64,000 bases of DNA, taken from NCBI GenBank assembly GCA_038207155.1, contig JBBRAB010000011.1:62001-126000 (forward strand), in the 5' to 3' direction. Below are positions 26,137 through 34,479 of the stretch, piece by piece. The stretch comes from FEN-1139 sp038207155 (GTDB lineage: Bacteria; Myxococcota_A; Polyangia; Polyangiales; Polyangiaceae). Numbering within the stretch: the first letter of the stretch is position 1; each line of letters starts with the position of its first letter. Both the position numbers and the translations under genes were made by a program. The notes under the pieces are model-generated. The model had not been told where the DNA came from. It ran no database searches and saw only the letters and a program-made list of their open reading frames with translations.

Positions 26137-26838
26137 TTAGCCCGCCACACGGCGCAACAGATCGGGGATCTCGATCAGTCCACCGAGGGGGACGACGGCC
26201 TCGATGTGACCGTTGACGAGCAAGCGGCCCTCGTCTGCGACCAGCAAGGCCGCTCGACTGCCCGAGTCGGTGAGCAACACGGCCACGCCCTGCTCCGCGA
26301 AATGTCGCAGCGTTTGCGCTACCGCATTGGCCTCAGGCCCATCAAGGTCGACGAATGGTTCATCACAGACGATGCACCGCGGCGACGCCAGGCTCACGCG
26401 GGAGAGTTCAAGCTGTCGTCGCTGGCCCGGCGATAAGGAACGGGCCAAGGCTCCGGACAGGTCGGACAAGCCAGATCGCTCCAGAACCTCCGTGACCGAG
26501 CCTGCGAAACGAGCAGCCCCAGCGAAGGCTTTAAGATTGTCGAGCACGGTCCAGTCAAGCAGAACGCTTGAGGTCAAAGGAACGTAGCCAAGCCCGTGCC
26601 TTGCGCGTCGCCACAATGGCCAGCGCGTCACGTCCTCGCCCCCCAACCAAACGCGCCCGATGATTGGAAGCATCTCGCCGGCTATCACCCGACAAAGCTC
26701 GCTCTTTCCGGAACCACGCCGACCAAAAACACACAACACCTGGCCGGGCGAAAGACAGATTTCCACCCGCGCAGCAGGTCCCGAACGGGAGAGGCGGGCG
26801 TCCGCGAGGTGCAGCAGCGGCTCGGTCGCGACCTTCAC
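26137..26838 (-). CDS. lptB: LptB-like ABC ATPase with altered Q- and H-loops
   Basis: ATPase subunit (233 aa) of the LptB2FG lipopolysaccharide exporter, judged from its place between lptA and rpoN and from LptB-like features. Walker A GRRGSGKSE (39-47), signature LSPGQ (135-139) and Walker B IVCDEP with Glu160 are intact. The Q-loop reads GYVPLTSS with Leu88 in place of Gln, and the segment that normally reads TDHN reads TDSGSR, so Ser192 replaces the switch His. Such losses would be expected to weaken or change ATP hydrolysis. The start is GTG at 26838, with AGGGG 6 bases upstream and 9 bp after lptA. A different ABC ATPase recruited to the locus cannot be excluded. Confidence 0.75.
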   Translation of the reverse strand: MKVATEPLLHLADARLSRSGPAARVEICLSPGQVLCVFGRRGSGKSELCRVIAGEMLPIIGRVWLGGEDVTRWPLWRRARHGLGYVPLTSSVLLDWTVLDNLKAFAGAARFAGSVTEVLERSGLSDLSGALARSLSPGQRRQLELSRVSLASPRCIVCDEPFVDLDGPEANAVAQTLRHFAEQGVAVLLTDSGSRAALLVADEGRLLVNGHIEAVVPLGGLIEIPDLLRRVAG

Positions 26839-26847
26839 CCGTACCCC

Positions 26848-27339
26848 CTAACGGTTGGCTGCCTCGATCGGTATCGAACCCTTGACGTCCTCAAGTGACA
26901 CCTTACCGGTCGGGAGATCGATGTTTGCGCGCTCCGCTTGGATCCAGCCCTTGCCTCGAGTGACCTTGACATTTCCCACCAGCCGGACCCGGCGTTCGGG
27001 AACCTCGACCTCAAGCGTCTGAGCGGTCGCCACGATCCCTTTGAGGGAAACGCGCACGCCACCCACCCCGCGGGCCCATTTCACCTGAGGAGCCTCGTCG
27101 TACTTGATGTCGACCCGCGCGCAACTGACGTTCAGTTGTCCGAGAGTGATCTGGACATCACCCTCAAGCAGCGCCTCGCCCTTGGCCAGATCCACATCGA
27201 GATGCTTGGCGACCACGTCGAGAACCTCACCACCAATTTGCACGAGTGGCGCCGCTTGGGACTCCTCACCAGGCGCGAGCAGGCTCAAGGCGACCAGGGT
27301 CACCCCGAGGAGGGATCGAAGTAGCGCAGGTCTGACCAT
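26848..27339 (-). CDS. lptA: LptA/OstA-type periplasmic LPS-transport protein
   Basis: Predicted 163-aa exported protein with an N-terminal signal peptide (RSLLGVTLVALSLLAPGEESQAA, probable cleavage near residue 30) and repeated beta strands of the OstA type (DVDLAKGEALLEGDVQITLG, QTLEVEVPERRVRLVGNVKVTRGKG, ERANIDLPTGKVSLEDV). LptA forms the periplasmic bridge that carries lipopolysaccharide from LptC to LptD. ATG at 27339 has AGAGG just upstream. The adjacent lptB and rpoN fix the call. lptC, normally directly upstream, is absent; that side is occupied by a divergent kinase gene. Confidence 0.8.
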   Translation of the reverse strand: MVRPALLRSLLGVTLVALSLLAPGEESQAAPLVQIGGEVLDVVAKHLDVDLAKGEALLEGDVQITLGQLNVSCARVDIKYDEAPQVKWARGVGGVRVSLKGIVATAQTLEVEVPERRVRLVGNVKVTRGKGWIQAERANIDLPTGKVSLEDVKGSIPIEAANR

Positions 27340-27612
27340 TCGCCTCTGATTCTATCAGGTTATCAGACTGTTGGGCGCCTGCCCGGCGCGTAGACCGGCG
27401 GAATTTCGATCGGTTCCGGCGTGATGAGGCCCCCATGGCCAAGGCCGTGCCTAACACGACCTCGGAACCTACGCTTGCACCACCAGATTCCAGCGTGAAC
27501 GCAACGCACTGCCCAAGCACCTGGACGATCTCGAGGCGCCGTTCGTGGGAGCGGACGCGAATCTCCCCGGGGATTCCCCACCAAGCGGCGCGGTCTGTTA
27601 CGCTTGAGCGGC

Positions 27613-29337
27613 GTGGCAGCCCCGCAGCAACAAATTGGCAACACCACCGCGTCGCGGATTAAGGCGCTGCTGTTTCATGTGGAGGCGCACCACGGTCGGG
27701 CACAAGCCGACGCGCTGTTGCTATCGACCACGCTCGATCGCGACTACCTCGACGACGAGACCCGTCCGATTTCGCATCAGCTCTGGGCCAAGGGGCTCGA
27801 GATTTTTGCCTCCCGTTGGGGACGAGCCGAGCTCGATCGCATCGTGCCAAGTCTGGTCCATCCAGAAAACCTGGGTGTTTGGTCTAGGGTTTTGCGCGGC
27901 GCGGATACGCCCGAAGACGCCTACCGTCAGCTCGAACAACTCGGCGGGGAGGACGCCCCAACGGATCGCTGGAAGACCGTCTCTAGTTCACCGACGACCT
28001 GGGTCGGACAAGTCGTGGTGCGAGCCGATGAGCCGCTCGAAACCGACGGGCTCTGTGCCCGAGCGCGCGCCAGCGAGCTCTCCAGTATCCCGATTCTGTT
28101 TGGGCTCCCTCGCGCGAGAGTCACTGTTGAAACCCTACCCGGACAACGCGCCGACCTGCTCGAGCAGCGCTTCGTGGTCCGCTGGGGACGAAGTCCTGCG
28201 GCGGCATACCTCCTGAGAACGACGCTCGGAACCTGCCTGGGTCTTGGCGGCGCAATAGTGCTCGACTCGCGTCCGCTCGTGACGCTGTTTTCGGCCGCAG
28301 TTGGTGCCCTGCTGGGATCGGCAGCAGCAGCGATTGGTGAGCTGCTGCGTCGAAGTCGCACACAGGCCGCCGCGCAACGGATTCGATTGCAGGCCCTGGA
28401 ACGCTCGCTCGCGCTACGGGAACGCCGTGATCGGTCGAGCTCGGGCTTCTTCGAAGGCAGCGTGATCGCGGGTCAGTACCGACTAACGTTAAAGCTGGGT
28501 GCCGGCGCGAGCGGGACGATTTGGGAGGCTGTACGACTCTCGGACGGACAGACGGTTGCGCTCAAGCTACTCAGAACCGCAGTTGCCCATGACACGGTTG
28601 CAGCCGATCGGCTGCGACGCGAGGCCGCTGCGCTTGGCTTGGCCTGGCACCCCAATGTGGTCGAGGTCTACGAAGACGGGCACCTCGCTGACGGCACCAG
28701 CTATCTCGTGATGGAGCGGCTCTTCGGCGAGTCACTCGCAGAGCGACTGCAGCGAGTGGGTACCCTGACGCCTGAAGAGCTCCTGCCTGTGGCGCTTCAA
28801 GTCTGCGCCGCGCTCGGTGCCGTGCACGCTGCCGGGATCGTTCATCGCGATCTCAAGCCAAGCAATATCTTCCTGTCGCGCATCGATGACGCGTCGCCCG
28901 GCGAAGCCGTGGAGCGCATCAAGTTGCTCGATTTTGGCATCGCACGCGTTGAGTGGGCTGAGACCCGATTGACCAACGCTGGCGCTCCACTCGGCACTCC
29001 GGGTTACATGTCACCCGAACAGGAGCAGGGACTCGAAATCGACGCGCGCAGTGATCTCTTCGCGCTTGGCAGCATTTTATTCGAATGCCTGACGGGTCGC
29101 CCTCCGCCGCTCACCAGCATGGAATTTCGCAGCGCCCCCGATGATCCGAAGTCCGAGAGCGCGATTCACGTCGCGTTCCGGGAAATGCCGGACGATTGGC
29201 GCCATCTCATCGAAAAGGCTACCGATCCCCTGCCACGCAACCGATACATGGATTCGCGAGCGGTGGCCGAGGCACTCCACGACCTTGCCGAACGCAATCA
29301 CATTCACCCCTCGATGCCGCGAACACTGGTCGGTTAA
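27613..29337 (+). CDS. Ser/Thr protein kinase with N-terminal sensor-like domain
   Basis: Eukaryotic-type protein kinase (574 aa). The N-terminal 190 residues form an alpha/beta domain without clear family (FHVEAHHGRAQADALLL...GLPRARVTVETLPGQRADLLEQRFVVRW), reminiscent of the small helical sensor domains (DUF2378 or V4R-like) found on myxobacterial regulators. Two adjacent hydrophobic segments follow (about 195-245), then a catalytic domain from about 287: Gly-loop LGAGASGTIW, VALKLL lysine, HRDLKPSNIFL, DFGIAR and GTPGYMSPEQ all present, so it should be active. GTG at 27613 is chosen with little support (weak GAG upstream); TTG at 27604 is possible. Divergent from lptA by about 270 bp, in which I see no gene. 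Confidence 0.82.
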   Translation: MAAPQQQIGNTTASRIKALLFHVEAHHGRAQADALLLSTTLDRDYLDDETRPISHQLWAKGLEIFASRWGRAELDRIVPSLVHPENLGVWSRVLRGADTPEDAYRQLEQLGGEDAPTDRWKTVSSSPTTWVGQVVVRADEPLETDGLCARARASELSSIPILFGLPRARVTVETLPGQRADLLEQRFVVRWGRSPAAAYLLRTTLGTCLGLGGAIVLDSRPLVTLFSAAVGALLGSAAAAIGELLRRSRTQAAAQRIRLQALERSLALRERRDRSSSGFFEGSVIAGQYRLTLKLGAGASGTIWEAVRLSDGQTVALKLLRTAVAHDTVAADRLRREAAALGLAWHPNVVEVYEDGHLADGTSYLVMERLFGESLAERLQRVGTLTPEELLPVALQVCAALGAVHAAGIVHRDLKPSNIFLSRIDDASPGEAVERIKLLDFGIARVEWAETRLTNAGAPLGTPGYMSPEQEQGLEIDARSDLFALGSILFECLTGRPPPLTSMEFRSAPDDPKSESAIHVAFREMPDDWRHLIEKATDPLPRNRYMDSRAVAEALHDLAERNHIHPSMPRTLVG

Positions 29338-29390
29338 ATCGCCGCCGGCGCGGCTCAGTCACCTGCGTGACGACTGGGGGCTGCGCGGAC

Positions 29391-30863
29391 CTACCAATCG
29401 CAATGCACAGCGAGATACGATTGACGCGTCCCGTTCAGAGGAAATAGCGCCAGGGGGCGACAACTAGCGTCCGCCAAGTCGCGCGCCAGGCGCTGCTCAA
29501 CCACCCGAGAAAAGGCGCTGTCCGACCATGGCGAGCGAGGCGAGGCTCCTGGTGCCAGGAGCAGAACGAGGGTGTCGATTCCACGCCGCGCCAACCAGCT
29601 CGAGGGAACTCGCTTGCTGGTGTGACCGCCCGGAAGCAATGCCACGCGAGGATCGGTCACCCCCGCGAGATCGAGGAGCCGAGCGCTGCCAGCAGCGGCG
29701 CCCACCCAGCCAATATCAAGGGCGGCGATCCCACGGACGCCTGCCAATTGAGGCCGAGCGCCTTCCACCAAACGACGTCGCGCGTTTGCGACCCCACGCG
29801 CTGGAAGGCCCGTCGAGAGGTCAACGAGCAGCATTACCCCGAGCGCAAGCAATAGGGCGGGGAGCCCACGGAGCCCGATTGGTGGAGCGAGTCGTCCCGC
29901 TAGGTACAAGCACCAAGGAAACGCGGGAACGGCCAAGCGAAATAGGGCCATCCAATCCCCTCCCGCCAGGACCAAAGCCGCAAAATGAACCGCCACCGCG
30001 ACGACCAAGAGCCGCTCGTGTCCAGACGTGCGTCGCCATCCGGGCCGCAGCAACAGCAGGGGTGGTCCGCCAAGCAGCGCGCTTGAGACCGCGTATTGCC
30101 AGCCATGGGCCAAATCACTTGGCTTGGCGATGCTCGACAAGGGCACGGGCGAACCGAACCAGTGCCAACGCAGCGCTGCGACCAGCAGGGATGGTCCAAT
30201 CACCAGCGATGCGCTCGCCATTAGGTGCCCCAGTCGCGTAGACGTTTGGGCACCGCGGCACGCGAGAATTGAGCGTCCGACGACGAGCAGCACGGCGGCT
30301 GGAATCAGCTCCGGACGCCACGCTGCGGCAAGACCGAGTGCCGCGATGGCCAGCCAACCTTCTCCCAGTGCAAGGCAGCTGAGCGCGCAGATCCATGGAG
30401 TTTCCAGCCCAGCACTCGCCCAGGCCCCCATGGGCGCCAGTAGCGGGAGGCAGGCGGCGGGCCATAACCGTCCCCCGCCCTTTCCGAGTCGCCAGCCGAG
30501 GTAGGCGGCTCCCAGGCACCAAATCCCCGCGCCCCCCGCCCTCGCGAAGTCCAGCGTGGCCAACAGGTCGCCACTCGCAAACGGAGCCCAGAGATGAGCG
30601 AAGCCGAGTGGGGTGACGGCGTCCGTGGGTGCCCCGTCAAAGCTCGGTCCCAGCCCGGCGCGGAGCCGCTCAGCGACCCGGGAGACGATCATGGCGTCGT
30701 CCACCGTGAACCCCCAGAAGACGCAGGTCCCGAGCAGAGCGGCCAGGCCCCATACCACGGCCCCGAGCAGCCTAGATTGCGCGAGAATTCGCTCAATTGC
30801 ACGCAAATCCTGCCAAGGACGCCCCCCGCCATGGTCGCGTCGGGGTGGCTGAACAACGGGCAT
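29391..30863 (-). CDS. Polytopic GT-C-like membrane protein
   Basis: Predicted 490-aa membrane protein with about ten hydrophobic segments. After the first TM helix it has FTVDDAMIVSRVAERLRAGLGPSFDG, which fits the loop-1 DDA-type acidic motif and downstream pattern of GT-C lipid-linked glycosyltransferases (arabinosyl/mannosyltransferase-like), followed by AVTPLGFAHLW. The C-terminal 110 residues form a soluble domain. This suggests transfer of sugar from a polyprenyl-phosphate donor, but substrate and exact family are unknown. ATG at 30863 is chosen because upstream codons overlap the start of the divergent propeller gene. It converges on the preceding kinase gene. Confidence 0.6.
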   Translation of the reverse strand: MPVVQPPRRDHGGGRPWQDLRAIERILAQSRLLGAVVWGLAALLGTCVFWGFTVDDAMIVSRVAERLRAGLGPSFDGAPTDAVTPLGFAHLWAPFASGDLLATLDFARAGGAGIWCLGAAYLGWRLGKGGGRLWPAACLPLLAPMGAWASAGLETPWICALSCLALGEGWLAIAALGLAAAWRPELIPAAVLLVVGRSILACRGAQTSTRLGHLMASASLVIGPSLLVAALRWHWFGSPVPLSSIAKPSDLAHGWQYAVSSALLGGPPLLLLRPGWRRTSGHERLLVVAVAVHFAALVLAGGDWMALFRLAVPAFPWCLYLAGRLAPPIGLRGLPALLLALGVMLLVDLSTGLPARGVANARRRLVEGARPQLAGVRGIAALDIGWVGAAAGSARLLDLAGVTDPRVALLPGGHTSKRVPSSWLARRGIDTLVLLLAPGASPRSPWSDSAFSRVVEQRLARDLADASCRPLALFPLNGTRQSYLAVHCDW

Positions 30864-30963
30864 GAGACGCCCTACCCAGGATGAGTGCGACTGACAAGTC
30901 CTCTGCGATCGATCCCCAAAAGTTCGGGGCAGCGCCTCGGTGTTCCTACCATGCGACACACGC

Positions 30964-33243
30964 ATGACAGCGATCCACGTCGAAGTCCGGCCCCGACCCA
31001 ATAGTGCGCCATTGCCGGAGCTTGCTCCGCTCTATGGCCTGTTCGACGTCATCGTGGACGGGGTGAACGTCACGGCTCGAATCGGTGAGGGCCAAGCCTT
31101 GGCTCTGCTTGCCGATCTCGGGGAGGCTACCGCCGACCTGCTGGCGGGTCGCCGCAGCCGCGCGACGGTTCCACTCTACTCAGACGAAGAAGTCTGGGAG
31201 CTTGGGCTCGAAGCTGACGGCCCGGACGCGCTGGTGACCGTTTACAAGACAGGACCGCATCCTGAGGTGGCAGTCCACGAGCGACGGGTGAGCCTCAAGG
31301 CCCTGCGGCAAGGCATCGCGGAAGGGCTCGCGAACGTTCGTGAGACCAAGGCCCCTCGCGCGATCCGCGACACGCTGGTGGCGGCGCGCGGCTCACTGGA
31401 GCGCCTGGCCAAAACTGCGCCCATCCCCCAGCGGCGCGTCGCACGGGCTGAGATCACGCCACGCGCCGTGCGCGGGTTCGCCTTCCGCGCCGAGGCCACG
31501 CTTCGACTGGGACCGCTGAGCGCCGCAGGCCCAGCCTCAAGTCTTGAGCGCTCCGATCTTCACGCGCTGCTTTACGTGGGCTCTCTCGGGATTGTCTCGC
31601 AAGGCAAGTCCACCAGCATTGCAAACGCGTCGCTGGTGCTTGTCTCCGAACGACTCGTGGAGTTGGCGCAGGAGGTACTGGAAGCCGCGCAGGCGGCTCG
31701 TCCGCTATTTCGTCGCGTCCAGGTCGGCACGGTGCGACTGGGAGTACGACTCGGCAATGACCAGCGAACGCTCGCTTTTAGTCTAGGTTCGGCCGCCAAG
31801 GGCGCGACCTCCGCACTCACGTTTCCTGAGCTGGATCCGAATCACTTCGCTCAAAGCGTGGTCCTGCTCGTGCGCGCACTGCGCGAAGCCATCATCGAGG
31901 CCGATCCCGAGCAGCGCCGCAATTTGCGACTGACCGCGCTGCATCAGAACGGCAATCGCCTCGCCGAGCGCGCCCAACCCGTCGAACAAGACGCAGCGCT
32001 CACCAACCCGAACCCGGAAGAGTTCCGGCGCTTCGCGAGCGAGGGCCCCTTGTCACCCGAGGGCCGCTGGTCGCACGGCGGTCAGATGAGGTTCGTCCCC
32101 CGCTGGATGGCCACCGTTCCGAATATCGACCTTGCCTCCACGCTACTGTGCGGCGAGCGACTCGTCGTCACCGCTGCGCGAGAGACCACTTGTCTTGATC
32201 GAGCCACCGGTGAAGAGCTTTGGCACATTGCTACACCGCGCGCGGGCGCTCTCGCCACCCCCTCGGGCGTGGTACGGATCCACCCCGACGGACGCCTCGC
32301 CCTGCACGAGTTGGACACCGGAAAGCAGCGATTTTCTCTGAAGTTGACCCCACGAGCCTCCGGTGGAGCCAGTGGCGCCGTCATTCACGCTCCTGGTCTT
32401 CCTCGCCTGCTCGCCGTGGCGGAAGGTGACCGCAGAATTACTGCCATCGACCTTGTCTCGGGCGAAATCAAGTGGCGCTATTCCGCTCGTCGCCCGGCAC
32501 CTTTGCGGGTGCGGCGTGCGGGACGCCTCCTGCTCGTCGCGGGAGGGGACTCAGTACTCGCGGCTCTCGACGCCACGAGCGGCGAAACGATTTGGCGAGC
32601 CTGTGAACGACTCCCGTTCAGCGGTGATATCTCGGTGGTCGGAGACGATGTCTTCGCTCTCTCGGCAGGAGCACAAGGAGGCGGACGGCTTCACCGTTTC
32701 GACGCATGGACGGGCGAGCTTCGCTACTCCGCGCAGCTTGGCGACCGACCATTGCTCGGGCAGGCCCCGATCGTCACGGACTCCATCGTGGTCGTACCGG
32801 TTCGCGACGCCCGTGGGCAGGGTGCGCGCGCTTTCGATCGCGAAACTGGCGTAGAACTCTGGGCACTGGAACCCGGTTTTTTGCCGAGGGCCACCGCGTG
32901 GCTGGGACTAGACGACAGCATCATCGCCAACACTGCGCACGGTATGCTGTACTGCATCGAAGCCGCCACGAGCGCACTGCGTTACACGCACGCGTTCTCG
33001 CAAGGCTTGGAAGCCGATCAGCCACGCCGACTCGAACCGGTAGTGCGCGGTGGAGCACTGTTTGTGCCCCAGCAGCAGATCCAGGTCCTGCGTCCCCGTG
33101 ACGGTGCACAGCTTGGAACGGTACCGACCGATCTGGTGCCGGACTTGATGCGAGTCGACGACCAATGCTCAGTCTACGTCGCTGAGGAAAGCGGACACAT
33201 CGGAAGCTTCAGTGTGGCTCCCGTGCTGGTTCGCATCAAGTAG
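30964..33243 (+). CDS. Cytoplasmic PQQ-type beta-propeller protein
   Basis: Protein of about 759 aa without a signal peptide. The first 380 residues form a unique region of mixed helices and strands. From about 385 to the end there are repeated beta-propeller blades of the PQQ/BamB style, each with a hydrophobic pair then D-x-x-T/S-G-E: TCLDRATGEELWHI, ALHELDTGKQRFSL, TAIDLVSGEIKWRY, AALDATSGETIWRA, HRFDAWTGELRYSA, RAFDRETGVELWAL, YCIEAATSALRYTH. No haem-binding or dehydrogenase motif is visible, so an enzymatic role is unlikely. ATG at 30964 starts a polar N-terminus; a GTG at 30940 is an alternative. A 10-bp perfect hairpin follows the stop. I know no characterised homologue of the full architecture. 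Confidence 0.7.
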   Translation: MTAIHVEVRPRPNSAPLPELAPLYGLFDVIVDGVNVTARIGEGQALALLADLGEATADLLAGRRSRATVPLYSDEEVWELGLEADGPDALVTVYKTGPHPEVAVHERRVSLKALRQGIAEGLANVRETKAPRAIRDTLVAARGSLERLAKTAPIPQRRVARAEITPRAVRGFAFRAEATLRLGPLSAAGPASSLERSDLHALLYVGSLGIVSQGKSTSIANASLVLVSERLVELAQEVLEAAQAARPLFRRVQVGTVRLGVRLGNDQRTLAFSLGSAAKGATSALTFPELDPNHFAQSVVLLVRALREAIIEADPEQRRNLRLTALHQNGNRLAERAQPVEQDAALTNPNPEEFRRFASEGPLSPEGRWSHGGQMRFVPRWMATVPNIDLASTLLCGERLVVTAARETTCLDRATGEELWHIATPRAGALATPSGVVRIHPDGRLALHELDTGKQRFSLKLTPRASGGASGAVIHAPGLPRLLAVAEGDRRITAIDLVSGEIKWRYSARRPAPLRVRRAGRLLLVAGGDSVLAALDATSGETIWRACERLPFSGDISVVGDDVFALSAGAQGGGRLHRFDAWTGELRYSAQLGDRPLLGQAPIVTDSIVVVPVRDARGQGARAFDRETGVELWALEPGFLPRATAWLGLDDSIIANTAHGMLYCIEAATSALRYTHAFSQGLEADQPRRLEPVVRGGALFVPQQQIQVLRPRDGAQLGTVPTDLVPDLMRVDDQCSVYVAEESGHIGSFSVAPVLVRIK

Positions 33244-33255
33244 GCCCCAATGTCA

Positions 33256-33294
33256 GGCTCGCAGCTGCGTTGCGCTGCGAGCCCCCGGGGTTTC
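33256..33294 (+). terminator. Hairpin terminator after propeller gene
   Basis: GGCTCGCAGC (33256-33265) pairs perfectly with GCTGCGAGCC (33274-33283) around TGCGTTGC, 13 bp after the stop codon, followed by CCCGGGGTTT. It lies between converging genes and may serve both. Confidence 0.6.
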
Positions 33295-33376
33295 CTCGCT
33301 CTGACGTTCACCGCTGGGTCGCAGACTAGCTGCGGCCCCGACGCTGGCGTCCCGTGCAGGTGGCGCAACTTGACCC

Positions 33377-34201
33377 TTAGCCGGCGTGCGACTCACCGCC
33401 GTCGACGTGAATGATGTTGCCCGTGATCCAGTAGGTGTTCGGGTGAGCCAGCGCGACCAACGAACTTGCCACGTCCTCTGGACGAGTCAGGCGTCCGTGG
33501 GGGTTCTTGCGCATCGCCACCGCCGCCATGGCATCGTGATCGGGGATCTTGCGGAAAGCGGCCGTGTCGGTGACGCCGGCGCAAATCGAATTCGCCGTGA
33601 TGCCCTTGGGCGCGAGCTCCAACGACAACTGTCGAATATGTGACTCAAGCGCTGCCTTGGCGGCACTCACAGCCCCGTAGCCGCGCCAGCTCAACGCGGC
33701 GCCGGAACTCGTCATTGCAAAAATCCGCCCCTCTGCGCCCAGGAGTCCGGACTGCACGCAGTCCTGCGTCCAATAGACGAGACTGTTAGCCATCACGTCG
33801 ATGGTCATCTCCATTTGCTTGGCATTGGCCTGCTCATCTGGCTCGTCGGCAATGAAGGGACGAAGGGAGCCGAAGGCAATCGAGTGCAGGAGGACGCGGA
33901 GACGTTCGTTCTGCCCGCGCTCGTTAAAGCGCTTCTGAACCGTCGAGAGCACCTCACCACGACGCTCGGCATCAGCAGCATTGACATTGAAAAACCAGGC
34001 CTCGCGACCATATCCCTCGACCGTTTTCACGATCCGTTCAACATTTTCCAGAGTGCTGCGGCGATCGAGATGAACGCCGATCACGTTCATGCCGGCCTTG
34101 GCAAAGGCGAGGCTGGCCGCTTCGCCAAATCCACTGGAGGCGCCAAGCACGAGGGCCCAGCCGTCAACGGAAAGAACTGGAACGGATGCGCGATCAGTCA
34201 T
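33377..34201 (-). CDS. Enoyl-ACP reductase-like short-chain dehydrogenase (FabI/FabL type)
   Basis: NAD(P)H-binding Rossmann enzyme (274 aa), likely the last reductase of fatty-acid elongation. Visible: dinucleotide motif LGASSGFGEAASLAFAKAG, LLHSIAFGSLRPF at the place of the FabI/FabL active-site strand, and Tyr175-x6-Lys182 (YGAVSAAK), the spacing of enoyl-ACP reductases rather than the Y-x3-K of ordinary SDR enzymes. The C-terminal NTYWITGNIIHVDGGE is SDR-typical. The GxxxGxG form is closer to FabL than to FabI. ATG at 34201 has AAGAAG about 10 bases upstream. Divergent from the sigma-factor gene. Confidence 0.78.
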   Translation of the reverse strand: MTDRASVPVLSVDGWALVLGASSGFGEAASLAFAKAGMNVIGVHLDRRSTLENVERIVKTVEGYGREAWFFNVNAADAERRGEVLSTVQKRFNERGQNERLRVLLHSIAFGSLRPFIADEPDEQANAKQMEMTIDVMANSLVYWTQDCVQSGLLGAEGRIFAMTSSGAALSWRGYGAVSAAKAALESHIRQLSLELAPKGITANSICAGVTDTAAFRKIPDHDAMAAVAMRKNPHGRLTRPEDVASSLVALAHPNTYWITGNIIHVDGGESHAG

Positions 34202-34415
34202 TTTTCGGAGCTTCTTTACTACAAGTCTCCGCAAGCGCGAGTCCCCACGACAACTGAGGCCCTCACCCCACATAAGCTGTGGCCCCATACCAGCAGCCGC
34301 ACCGCCCCAGCTCGACTCGGTCGAGCCTCAGGTCCGTTACAGTGTGACGAGGAGTTACATGACCGGCGAGGCGTGGTTACTGCCATAAACGCCGCCATTT
34401 CGCCGGCCCAGAGCA

Positions 34416-34431
34416 TGGCACGCTTGCTGCA
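34416..34431 (+). promoter_or_regulatory. Candidate sigma-54 promoter for the sigma-factor gene
   Basis: TGGCACG-CTTG-CTGCA fits the -24/-12 consensus TGGCACG-N4-TTGCA with one mismatch and exact GG-N10-GC spacing (GG 34417-34418, GC 34429-34430). The inferred transcript starts near 34442, about 38 bp before the ATG. rpoN is in the same window. Confidence 0.5.
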
Positions 34432-34479
34432 TAAGGTCAATCCAGGCGAGACCCAGGGGTCTCCTGAGGAGCTGGAACG

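Noticed and set aside
27266..27603. Minus-strand open frame in the lptC position
   Set aside because: About 110 codons without a start codon near the expected place, no signal anchor and no LptC-like strand pattern; not enough to call a gene.
29528..30241. 237-codon plus-strand open frame inside the GT-C-like gene
   Set aside because: Arg/Pro-rich, no membrane segment or domain; shadow of the minus-strand membrane protein.
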